A stretch of 6,253 nucleotides of DNA from Aquificaceae bacterium (lineage in GTDB: Bacteria > Aquificota > Aquificia > Aquificales > Aquificaceae), in contig JALTVH010000063.1 of assembly GCA_027049085.1 (NCBI GenBank), positions 1-6,253 on the forward strand, written 5' to 3'. Below the pieces are notes generated by a model that was not told the origin of the DNA, did no database searches, and was given only the letters and a program-made list of their open reading frames with translations. Positions 1 through 5,852 of this stretch are shown here, piece after piece; positions within the stretch are counted from its first letter, which is position 1, and the number at the start of each line of letters is the position of its first letter. Position numbers and translations under genes: made by a program.

Positions 1-1060
1 CCTCAAAGCAGATGGGCGTTCCGATGGTGACCTTTCTGGTCCTGACGCACCTCACCTCCTTTCCGGGCGAGAAGTCAACACCGCCGATGGCACCGAAGTA
101 CTTCTTTACAAACCTGAAGGGGAAGGGAACAAACTCACCGAAGGGAAGGATCTTGACCTTGTCGTAGAAATCCCTTATCTGGCCCTCTTCAAGGACAAAG
201 ACCGAGTTGTATGCCTCGTAACCGCCTGTGGAAGCTCTCATGTCTGTAAGCCCTGTGACTATGGTGAAATCCTTTGAGTAGCCCAGAAGCCTCTGACCCT
301 CTGCATAAATGTCCCTTGCGTCAAAGGGGAAGGCGGACTCGGGGAGAAATAGGATGTCCGGTTTGTGGTCTCTGATCCTTTCAAAGTGACGCCAGTAGCT
401 TGGTAGAAACCTGTAAAATTCGGGCTTGTTGAGCTTTATATGTTCAGGAACGTTGGTCTGAAAGATTGCGATCTTGAGGCCCGAGAGCTCCAGTTCATTC
501 CGGGGGAATTTTATAAAGGGTACTGGAATTATGAAAACTATTAGGTAGATGATGAGCTGGCGGGGCTTTCTGAGAATGAGAGGTAATGTTGCAAGTGAAA
601 GGGTGAGCGCGGACCCGAGGTAAACACCACCCGCTGATAAATAGTTCTTCAAGATAGGAATTCCCAGGAGGGTCTCTCCCATCAACAGCCACGGGAAACC
701 CCCGTAAGGAAAACTGCTCCTCAATAGCTCAAGGGCTGTCCAGATGAAGGGAAGGAGGGGAACAAAGAACCTGCTCAGCTTCCAGAGTATGTATGTTCCA
801 GCATACTGGTACAGGGTTAAAAAGAGAGCAAGGACCATAACAAGGAGATAGGCAAGGGGTGGATAAACACCGCCGTAATCGATCATTGAGATCCTAACCC
901 AGAAGAGGGAAGAAAGAAAGAAGGCAAAGCCAGAAAGGAACCAGAACAGGAAAGACCTGACCCGAATGAGCAGGAACAGACCTATGATACTGAGTGGAAG
1001 GAGATTAAGCTTTGAAAAGGCAAGGTAAAGCAAGAGAGCTGAGAATAAGGCAAAGGTCAG
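1..1060 (-). CDS. lnt: Apolipoprotein N-acyltransferase (partial, 3' end outside window)
   Basis: Lnt transfers an acyl chain from phospholipid to the free N-terminal cysteine of diacylated lipoproteins, at the periplasmic face of the inner membrane; it is the last step of lipoprotein maturation. The 353 codons visible read as a hydrophobic N-terminal half (about residues 1-182, several membrane segments) followed by a nitrilase-type domain from about residue 195. The family signature with ELLR and GFPW lies at about 111-124. All three expected catalytic residues are present: Glu in LPESAFP (about 241), Lys in YDKVKILPFGE (about 301) and Cys in TPICFE (about 351). Their spacing is close to E. 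coli 267/335/387. The C-terminal part is missing because the window ends. The start is uncertain: the frame is open back to a stop at 1127-1129 but holds no ATG or GTG near the expected start. CTG at 1058-1060 overlaps the upstream TGA (CTGA) and keeps the first membrane segment. TTG at 1031-1033 is the alternative but would cut that segment. Last gene seen of the minus-strand operon. Family is near certain; the start is not. Confidence 0.93.
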   Translation of the reverse strand, partial: MTFALFSALLLYLAFSKLNLLPLSIIGLFLLIRVRSFLFWFLSGFAFFLSSLFWVRISMIDYGGVYPPLAYLLVMVLALFLTLYQYAGTYILWKLSRFFVPLLPFIWTALELLRSSFPYGGFPWLLMGETLLGIPILKNYLSAGGVYLGSALTLSLATLPLILRKPRQLIIYLIVFIIPVPFIKFPRNELELSGLKIAIFQTNVPEHIKLNKPEFYRFLPSYWRHFERIRDHKPDILFLPESAFPFDARDIYAEGQRLLGYSKDFTIVTGLTDMRASTGGYEAYNSVFVLEEGQIRDFYDKVKILPFGEFVPFPFRFVKKYFGAIGGVDFSPGKEVRCVRTRKVTIGTPICFE

Positions 1061-2001
1061 CTCCTTAAGTCTTTGACCAGGTAGAGAACGAATAGGACAC
1101 CTCCCACAAGGGCGCTTATGTACTGGCTAACCAGTCGCCATATTATCACAAAAGCACCCGCCTGATGAGCTTCAAGGAATCCGGAAAAGACCATAAGGCC
1201 TCCTATCTCACCCACACCGCTTCCCCCTGGGGTTGGACTCACAAAGATCGCATAAAGCAGCCCGAGCTGGGCTTTCAACACCTCAATTATATTTGCGTTC
1301 CCAAAGGCAAGGATAAGTAGAGGGGCGATCATCAAAAAACTCAGATACAGAAGAATACTGGAAAGGGAGGCAAGGAGAAAATAGGTTTTCCTCTTGTAAC
1401 CGAAGATCTTTAGGTAGTAAAAGTACTTGCGGAGTGTGTCTTTAAGCTTTCTTATTGAAGGCTTCCTGGCATTTTTCTTTATAAGGTAATTTACCGCCGC
1501 GTATAGGATCCCAGCTCCCGCAAAGACAATAAAAAGGAGTTCAAGGACGGGTTTGATGAACTGGGGGTTGTTTACAAACTGATGAATAAGAAAGGGGAGA
1601 GCGACAATAAAGAAGGTAATTCCTGAAATAGTTTTCATAGTTACGATGCTCATCACCTTGTGGACGCTTGCACCCTTTCTAAGGAGCATGTAGATAGCTG
1701 CAAGTTCGCCCCCCGCATGGGCGGGGGTGACTGTGGCACCAAAGGTGTTGATTAGAGACATTGAGTAGCCGTATTTAAAAGAGTACTTTAGCCCGACTGC
1801 TCTTGAAAGGAGATAGAGCCTTATATTGTCAAAGGTGTGATAAAGAAAGAGAAAAACAGCAGAGAGGAGAAGGTACCTTTTCTTCATGCCAAGAACCGCT
1901 GATAGTGTCTCTTTGGTGAAGGTTTTTAGGAGAACGAAGGAAAAGCTCAATAAGAGAATAAGGACAAGTATGATAGTTCCGTAAATGAAGGTCCTTTTCA
2001 T
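1057..2001 (-). CDS. Flippase-like polytopic membrane protein (UPF0104 / LPG_synthase_TM family)
   Basis: This 314-residue integral membrane protein has about eight hydrophobic segments, the first at about residues 7-25. Two motifs match the family formed by the membrane half of lysylphosphatidylglycerol synthase/flippase (PF03706): TPAHAGGELAAIYMLLRKG at about 92-110, corresponding to the usual P-x-R-x-GE-type loop, and SPTPGGSGVGEIG at about 255-267, the PTPGG-G-GE loop. Stand-alone members of this family lack the cytoplasmic lysyl transferase domain of MprF, and that domain is absent here. They are generally suspected of moving lipids or lipid-linked molecules across the inner membrane, but the substrate of this one cannot be told. 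Its ATG shares one base with the hemL stop (TGATG), and an AGGGAA ribosome site lies 5 bases upstream inside hemL. Its own stop overlaps the presumed lnt start. The neighbouring lnt makes an envelope-lipid role plausible, but that is inference. Confidence 0.85.
   Translation of the reverse strand: MKRTFIYGTIILVLILLLSFSFVLLKTFTKETLSAVLGMKKRYLLLSAVFLFLYHTFDNIRLYLLSRAVGLKYSFKYGYSMSLINTFGATVTPAHAGGELAAIYMLLRKGASVHKVMSIVTMKTISGITFFIVALPFLIHQFVNNPQFIKPVLELLFIVFAGAGILYAAVNYLIKKNARKPSIRKLKDTLRKYFYYLKIFGYKRKTYFLLASLSSILLYLSFLMIAPLLILAFGNANIIEVLKAQLGLLYAIFVSPTPGGSGVGEIGGLMVFSGFLEAHQAGAFVIIWRLVSQYISALVGGVLFVLYLVKDLRS
1061..1066 (-). promoter_or_regulatory. Shine-Dalgarno-like AAGGAG at the lnt start region
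   Basis: AAGGAG on the minus strand lies immediately before the CTGA stop/start overlap between the flippase-like gene and lnt. Its spacing fits none of the lnt-frame start candidates. It directly abuts CTG (1058-1060) and is about 27 bases before TTG (1031-1033). A TTG at 1051-1053 has ideal spacing but is in a different frame that stops within about 25 codons. The site therefore suggests that lnt initiates here by coupling to the upstream stop, without settling which codon is used. Confidence 0.4.
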
Positions 2002-3275
2002 CAGATTTCCCTGACTGCATCCCCTATCCTCTCAAGGGCTGAGGAAACGTCCTCATCGGTATGGGCTGTTGAGAGGAACCAGGCTTCAAACTGGGAGGGC
2101 GGGATAAGGACGCCTTGTTTCAAAAGTGCGTTGAAGAACCTGGAAAAGAGTTCGGTGTCGGAGGATTTTGCATCCTCATAATTGGTAACCTTTCTGCCGG
2201 TAAAGAACAGGGTAAACATTGACCCCACCCTGTTTATGCTGTGGGGTATTCCCTTTTCTTTGAGGATTGATGAGATTCCATCCGTTAGTTCTGCTGTCTT
2301 GCTATCAAGGGTGGCGTAAGGGTGTTCTTCCATAAGGATTTCCAGTGTCCTCGCACCACAGGCCATGGCAACAGGGTTTCCCGAAAGGGTCCCCGCCTGA
2401 TAAACCTCGCCTTCCGGTGCCACGCGGGACATTATTTCATTAGATCCTCCGTAAGCGCCTACCGGCATACCTCCCCCCAAGACCTTACCAAGGCAGGTTA
2501 TATCAGGTTCTACTTTAAAGTACTGCTGAGCACCTCCGGAAGAGAGTCTGAAGCCCGTAATTACCTCGTCAAAGATCAGGATGGACCCGTTTTTACGGGT
2601 GATCTCCCTGAGGAACTCAAGAAATCCTTCTCTTGGGGGAACTACGCCCATGTTTCCTGCGACAGGTTCCACTATAACGCAGGCAATTTCCTCACCGTGC
2701 CGGCTGAAAGCTTCCTTCACCGCTTCTATATCGTTAAAGGGAAGAACGAGGGTGAGAGAGGCTATCTCATCGGGAATTCCCGGGGTGCCTGGGATTCCGA
2801 AGGTTGCGACACCAGAGCCTGCACTTACAAGAAGGCTGTCGTAATGGCCGTGATAGCAGCCATCAAACTTGACCACCAGCTTCCTGCCTGTGACCCCTCT
2901 TGCCAGCCTCACTGCTGACATGGTTGCCTCTGTGCCCGAATTAACAAAGCGTACCTTTTGTATTGAGGGAACCTTTGCGGTTACTATCTTTGCAAGTCTT
3001 ACTTCATGAGGGTTGGTTAGACCGAAGGAAAGACCTTGTTCCATCACTTCCCTGGCCTCCCTTACCACTTCAGGATGGGCATGACCGAGAATGAGTGGAC
3101 CCCACGAACACAGAAAGTCAATGTATTCCCTTCCATCTGCATCCCAGACCTTTGATCCTTTCCCTCTTACGAGACTTATTGGCTTCCCTCCCACCGCTTT
3201 AAAAGCTCTTACGGGGCTGTTGACACCTCCTGGAAGATGCTCTGAAGCCTCTTTGATTATTGACTCATTAGTCAT
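2001..3275 (-). CDS. hemL: Glutamate-1-semialdehyde 2,1-aminomutase
   Basis: HemL converts glutamate-1-semialdehyde into 5-aminolevulinate (EC 5.4.3.8), the last step of the C5 route that feeds heme, siroheme and other tetrapyrroles. It is a cytoplasmic, PLP-dependent class III aminotransferase fold. The 424-residue length is standard, and the protein is intact. The N-terminal signature PGGVNSPVRAFKAVGG (about 15-30) is typical of HemL. Other marks are the NSGTEATM loop (112-119) that binds the cofactor phosphate, DEVITGFR (236-243) with the Asp that contacts the PLP ring nitrogen, and GKVLGGGMPVGAYGG (263-277), in which Lys264 is the expected Schiff-base lysine. GTLSGNPVAM (295-304) is also conserved. 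The gene heads the minus-strand operon. No ribosome-binding site is visible before the ATG at 3273-3275, and a TATAAT lies only 7 bases upstream, suggesting a leaderless or nearly leaderless mRNA. Its stop overlaps the start of the next gene. Confidence 0.97.
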   Translation of the reverse strand: MTNESIIKEASEHLPGGVNSPVRAFKAVGGKPISLVRGKGSKVWDADGREYIDFLCSWGPLILGHAHPEVVREAREVMEQGLSFGLTNPHEVRLAKIVTAKVPSIQKVRFVNSGTEATMSAVRLARGVTGRKLVVKFDGCYHGHYDSLLVSAGSGVATFGIPGTPGIPDEIASLTLVLPFNDIEAVKEAFSRHGEEIACVIVEPVAGNMGVVPPREGFLEFLREITRKNGSILIFDEVITGFRLSSGGAQQYFKVEPDITCLGKVLGGGMPVGAYGGSNEIMSRVAPEGEVYQAGTLSGNPVAMACGARTLEILMEEHPYATLDSKTAELTDGISSILKEKGIPHSINRVGSMFTLFFTGRKVTNYEDAKSSDTELFSRFFNALLKQGVLIPPSQFEAWFLSTAHTDEDVSSALERIGDAVREI

Positions 3276-3281
3276 GATAAA
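3253..3281 (+). promoter_or_regulatory. Candidate promoter for the lytic transglycosylase-mobA-fliJ/motE cluster
   Basis: TTGATT (3253-3258), a 17-base spacer and GATAAA (3276-3281) form a plausible sigma-70-type promoter that would give a leader of roughly 30 bases before the ATG at 3320. An alternative is TTGACT (3260-3265) with TATAAA (3285-3290), but its 19-base spacing is poor. Either choice puts the -35 box inside the first codons of hemL on the other strand, so the two divergent promoters overlap. An AAAGG at 3307-3311, 8 bases before the ATG, is a reasonable ribosome-binding site for the plus-strand gene. Confidence 0.3.
3261..3274. repeat. Short inverted repeat TGACT-N4-AGTCA in the divergent promoter region
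   Basis: Perfect 5-base arms flank a CATT centre. The repeat covers most of the first five codons of hemL, and lies within the spacer of the candidate plus-strand promoter. Its position would suit an operator for a dimeric regulator acting on both directions, but the symmetry does not extend beyond the five bases and a repeat this short can arise by chance, especially within coding sequence. Confidence 0.25.
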
Positions 3282-3282
3282 A

Positions 3283-3288
3283 ATTATA
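3283..3288 (-). promoter_or_regulatory. Candidate -10 box of the hemL operon (leaderless transcript)
   Basis: The minus strand carries a perfect TATAAT ending 7 bases before the hemL ATG. With usual -10 geometry, transcription would begin at about 3275-3277, at or within two bases of the start codon. No Shine-Dalgarno sequence exists upstream, which agrees with a leaderless message. The -35 position (about 3306-3311, CCTTTA) does not resemble TTGACA and there is no extended TG motif, so the call rests on the -10 box, the AT-rich surroundings and the gene layout. Confidence 0.4.
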
Positions 3289-3319
3289 AATGCAATTACG
3301 ATAATTAAAGGTCGGGGGG

Positions 3320-4450
3320 ATGAAAAGAGTCCTTGTCACAATTCTTGCAGGTCTCAGTGTCCTGTCCTGCACACCTACGGTTAAGAAGGTAGCCTTTCAC
3401 AGGGACAGGGGCGACATAGTTGTAGTCCAGAAGGGAAACTTTAAGCTGACGGAGGAAGAAAAGAGATTTATAAGGCTTGAGGCAAAAAGGCTCGGAATCC
3501 CAGTACCAGGAAGAAAGGAGATACAGAGGGAGCTCAGGCTTTTCCTCAGGAATAAAAGGGGTATGGAGATAGCCCTTAAGAGGGCTGGGCTTTATATACC
3601 CTATATAACACCGATTCTCAAAAGCTACGGACTTCCTGAGGAGCTTGCGATACTCCCTTTGATTGAGAGTAAGTACAACCCCTTTGCGGTTTCCCGATCG
3701 GGTGCAGGGGGAATATGGCAGCTGATGCCTGCTACCGCCCGTAGATTCGGACTCAGAGTCGGGAAGTACGTTGATGAGCGTTTTGACCTTTTCCGATCGA
3801 CTCATGCAGCTTCTCGCTACCTTAAGGAACTTTACAGACGCTTTGGCAACTGGGATCTTGTCCTTGCTGCCTACAATTGCGGAGAGGGTTGCGTCCTTAA
3901 AAAGACAGGAGGGAAGGACTTCTGGGCAAGAAAATACAGGCTTCCCGAGCAAACCAGGCGGTTTGTGCCTAAGTTCTTTGCCGCACTTCTCATTGCCAGG
4001 AATCCGGAGAAGTACGGTCTCAGGATCACCGGAAGTCCACTGAAGGTACGTAGAACACTTGTGGGAAGAACACAGAGTATCAGGGAGTTTGTTAGGAGGG
4101 CTGACCTGAAGGAAAGCACCTTCAGGGATCTCAATCCCCACATAAGGGGAGACCTAATCCCTGCCAATACCCACGTGTATGTTCCTCATACTCAAAAAGA
4201 GGTAGTTAATATTAAAAAGGACATTCAGAGGGTAGAGGTTAAAAATCATGAAGTAAAAAAAGAGACCGCATTCAGTAAAACCCTCAAGGTCAAAAGAAAG
4301 AAGGTTGTTCTTAAAAAAAGAAAGGTCAGGAAGGAGGGAAGGGTCCTGAAAAGGGAGCCTTACCGTGGGATTGGAAGGGTTGTTGAAAATAAAGGAGACA
4401 GCACTGTGATAGTCCTTGATAACGGCGCTGTGGTTTATATTAAAGAGTAA
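3320..4450 (+). CDS. MltD-like membrane-bound lytic murein transglycosylase (lipoprotein)
   Basis: The enzyme would cleave the MurNAc-GlcNAc bond of peptidoglycan in the periplasm, producing 1,6-anhydromuropeptides. The N-terminus has a lipoprotein signal: MKR, a hydrophobic core, and VLSC with the lipidated Cys at residue 17. A soluble transglycosylase (SLT/GH23) domain spans about 95-235. Its catalytic Glu116 sits in LPLIESKYNPFAVS, followed by GAGGIWQLMPATARRFGL (128-145) and AAYNCGEG (183-190). Residues about 240-290 (ending PANTHVYVP) resemble the region that follows the SLT domain in MltD. An unusually basic stretch, rich in KK/KR, covers about 299-346 where MltD proteins usually carry LysM repeats. 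A short Gly/Val-rich end of about 30 residues follows. Two cysteines (187 and 191) lie either side of the GEG motif. It starts the plus-strand cluster, with AAAGG as ribosome-binding site. The stop TAA shares its last base with the mobA ATG. Genes just downstream include a flagellar one, so a role in opening the wall for flagella is possible but unproven. Confidence 0.9.
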   Translation: MKRVLVTILAGLSVLSCTPTVKKVAFHRDRGDIVVVQKGNFKLTEEEKRFIRLEAKRLGIPVPGRKEIQRELRLFLRNKRGMEIALKRAGLYIPYITPILKSYGLPEELAILPLIESKYNPFAVSRSGAGGIWQLMPATARRFGLRVGKYVDERFDLFRSTHAASRYLKELYRRFGNWDLVLAAYNCGEGCVLKKTGGKDFWARKYRLPEQTRRFVPKFFAALLIARNPEKYGLRITGSPLKVRRTLVGRTQSIREFVRRADLKESTFRDLNPHIRGDLIPANTHVYVPHTQKEVVNIKKDIQRVEVKNHEVKKETAFSKTLKVKRKKVVLKKRKVRKEGRVLKREPYRGIGRVVENKGDSTVIVLDNGAVVYIKE

Positions 4451-5025
4451 TGGAGTGTTTTATCCTTGCAGGGGGGCTGAGCAGGAGATTCGGGGAAGAC
4501 AAGCTGAGCTACTCTTTAAAAGGGAAAAAGGTTCTTGAAAGGGTACTGGATTCAGCAGAAGCTGTCTTTGAGAGGGTTTTTATAGTTGCAAAGGATCCCG
4601 GAAAATTTTACTGGGCTCGTGCTCCGGTCGTCAGAGACACCATTCCCATACAGGCACCGATAGCGGGTTTGGTCACTGCTCTTGAAAGAGCAGAAGGTGA
4701 GAGGTTTTGCCTTCTTGCGGGTGATTATCCGCTCATCAGGGAGAGAGTTCTGAGAAGGTTAAAGGAGTGTTCGGAGGGAGATGCGGTGGTTTTTCGAATT
4801 AAAGGACAGGTTCATCCTCTGATTGGAGTTTATTCAAAGGAGATAAAGGGGGTTATGGAGAAGAGGATAAATCATGGTGAGCTAAGCCTGGTTGGTTTGC
4901 TTGAAAATGTCAAAACTTTATTTATCGAAGAGAATGAGATTTTAGAGGAGGATCCTGACCTTATATCCTTCATCAATCTTAATACAAGGGATGACCTTGA
5001 ACTGATTCTGGAGAAAACAGGATGA
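4450..5025 (+). CDS. mobA: Molybdenum cofactor guanylyltransferase
   Basis: MobA transfers GMP from GTP to molybdopterin-Mo to make the guanine dinucleotide form of the cofactor (Mo-bis-MGD) used by DMSO-reductase-family enzymes such as formate dehydrogenases and nitrate reductases. The 191-residue cytoplasmic protein has the expected length. It shows the nucleotide-binding LAGGLSRRFGEDK (6-18), the IPIQAPIAGL loop (65-74), LLAGDYPLI (88-96) with Asp91 in the metal-binding place, HPLIGVYSKEI (122-132), and the C-terminal FINLNTRDDLE (174-184) typical of MobA. The GDYP form differs slightly from the more usual C-D-M-P. Related nucleotidyltransferases such as MocA/CTP-type enzymes share the fold, but the NxNTxxDL ending favours MobA. 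It overlaps the upstream stop by one base (TAATG) with only a weak ribosome site, so its translation is probably coupled. No other molybdenum gene is in view. Confidence 0.88.
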   Translation: MECFILAGGLSRRFGEDKLSYSLKGKKVLERVLDSAEAVFERVFIVAKDPGKFYWARAPVVRDTIPIQAPIAGLVTALERAEGERFCLLAGDYPLIRERVLRRLKECSEGDAVVFRIKGQVHPLIGVYSKEIKGVMEKRINHGELSLVGLLENVKTLFIEENEILEEDPDLISFINLNTRDDLELILEKTG

Positions 5026-5852
5026 ACCTTAAAAGAATACTTAGAATTAAGGAAATTGAGGAAAGGGACAGGGCGAGGGTTCTGAAGGAGATAGATCAGA
5101 CCATTGAAAGGCTCGAGAAAGAAAAAAAGAAGTTTGAAAGTGAACTGATAGAGTGTCAAAAGCACATTGAAAACTCGGGAGATGCCCTTAGGGTCCTGTT
5201 TCGTCAAAGGGCTTTTGTAAGCAAAATCAATGAAATTGAGAAAAAAGTAAAGGAGCTTGAAGAGAAAAAAGAGCAGGAGTCGGAGAATCTCAAGGAGATA
5301 AAAAGGGAAGAAAGGGCAGTAAAGCTCCTGAAGGATAAAGTGAGCTACGAGGAATACTCAAAGAACATTAGAAAAGAGATCCTCCAGCTTGGTTTTGTCC
5401 ACCTTATCAAGAAGGGATTTAAGCTCATCCTTTTGATGACGGTGCTCGGTTATAGCTTTCAATCTGCCATGGCTCAGAGTGCAGTTCAGAAAAAACTGAA
5501 TGAGATGGAATCCAAAAAAAAGGAGGAAAGGCTAAAAGAAGTTGAAAAGGTGATTGAGGAGAAACTCAGGAAGCTTATAGAAGAGAGAAAAAGGCTTGAG
5601 GCACTCCGCAAGAGACCCCTGACTGAGGAGGAAGAAAAGGAAGTCAAGAAGCTAATCAAGATAGTTTCCAAAACGCCCTCTGATGAGGCGGGGGCGATCC
5701 TCAACAACGTAAAGCCCCACATAGTTGCAGAAATTCTGATCAGGCTTAAGGATAGACAGGCTGGACAGATCCTCGCCGCTATGGATCCCCAGAAGGCGGC
5801 AAAGGTTACAGAGATCATCATGAGCTGGCGTGCCAATGCGAAGAAAAGATAA
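5022..5852 (+). CDS. FliJ-like / MotE (YlxF, COG3334)-like fusion flagellar protein
   Basis: One continuous 276-residue reading frame contains what are usually two genes. Residues 1 to about 125 form a highly charged coiled coil with the layout of FliJ, the cytoplasmic stalk and chaperone-escort protein of the flagellar export apparatus: an N-terminal LKRILRIKEIEE, a long heptad-like helix, and LLKDKVSYEEYSKNIRKE near its end. A basic KKGFK then leads into a single hydrophobic segment (about 133-150, ending SAMAQS). After this comes a second coiled coil (about 155-197) and a domain at about 207-267 (IVSKTPSDEAGAILNNVKP ... AGQILAAMDPQKAAKVTEII), which matches the MgtE-N-like helical repeat of MotE/YlxF proteins. 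Predicted topology: FliJ part in the cytoplasm, MotE part in the periplasm. The start overlaps the mobA stop (ATGA), with GGAG 8 bases upstream. An internal start is unlikely: the only in-frame ATG near the membrane segment (5436) would lose its basic flank and has no well-spaced ribosome site. The MotE half is clear; the FliJ half rests on coiled-coil pattern and known fliJ-ylxF adjacency, so it is less sure. Confidence 0.78.
   Translation: MNLKRILRIKEIEERDRARVLKEIDQTIERLEKEKKKFESELIECQKHIENSGDALRVLFRQRAFVSKINEIEKKVKELEEKKEQESENLKEIKREERAVKLLKDKVSYEEYSKNIRKEILQLGFVHLIKKGFKLILLMTVLGYSFQSAMAQSAVQKKLNEMESKKKEERLKEVEKVIEEKLRKLIEERKRLEALRKRPLTEEEEKEVKKLIKIVSKTPSDEAGAILNNVKPHIVAEILIRLKDRQAGQILAAMDPQKAAKVTEIIMSWRANAKKR

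Noticed and set aside
495..692. 65-codon minus-strand frame within lnt
   Set aside because: It overlaps the lnt frame in another phase; lnt here shows the GFPW signature and membrane segments, so the short frame is not a gene.
2322..2918. 198-codon plus-strand frame opposite hemL
   Set aside because: Antisense to the conserved catalytic region of hemL, with an unnatural composition and no domain; a by-product of hemL codon use.
3276..3319. Riboswitch or terminator in the divergent gap
   Set aside because: Only 44 AT-rich bases are available and no stem-loop with a U-run or known aptamer pattern was seen.
3305..4141. 278-codon open frame on the minus strand opposite the lytic transglycosylase
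   Set aside because: It lies wholly antisense to a clearly conserved gene, and its translation is Pro/Ser/Cys-rich without any recognisable domain; it is a shadow frame.
5486..5836. Ser/Phe/Leu-rich 116-codon frame opposite the fusion gene
   Set aside because: The Ser/Phe/Leu composition is just the complement of Lys/Glu codons on the real strand.
5436..5852. Separate motE gene starting at the internal ATG
   Set aside because: This start would remove the basic residues ahead of the hydrophobic segment and the nearest purine-rich site (5409-5415) is about 20 bases away, too far for normal initiation. A single fused protein is the simpler reading.
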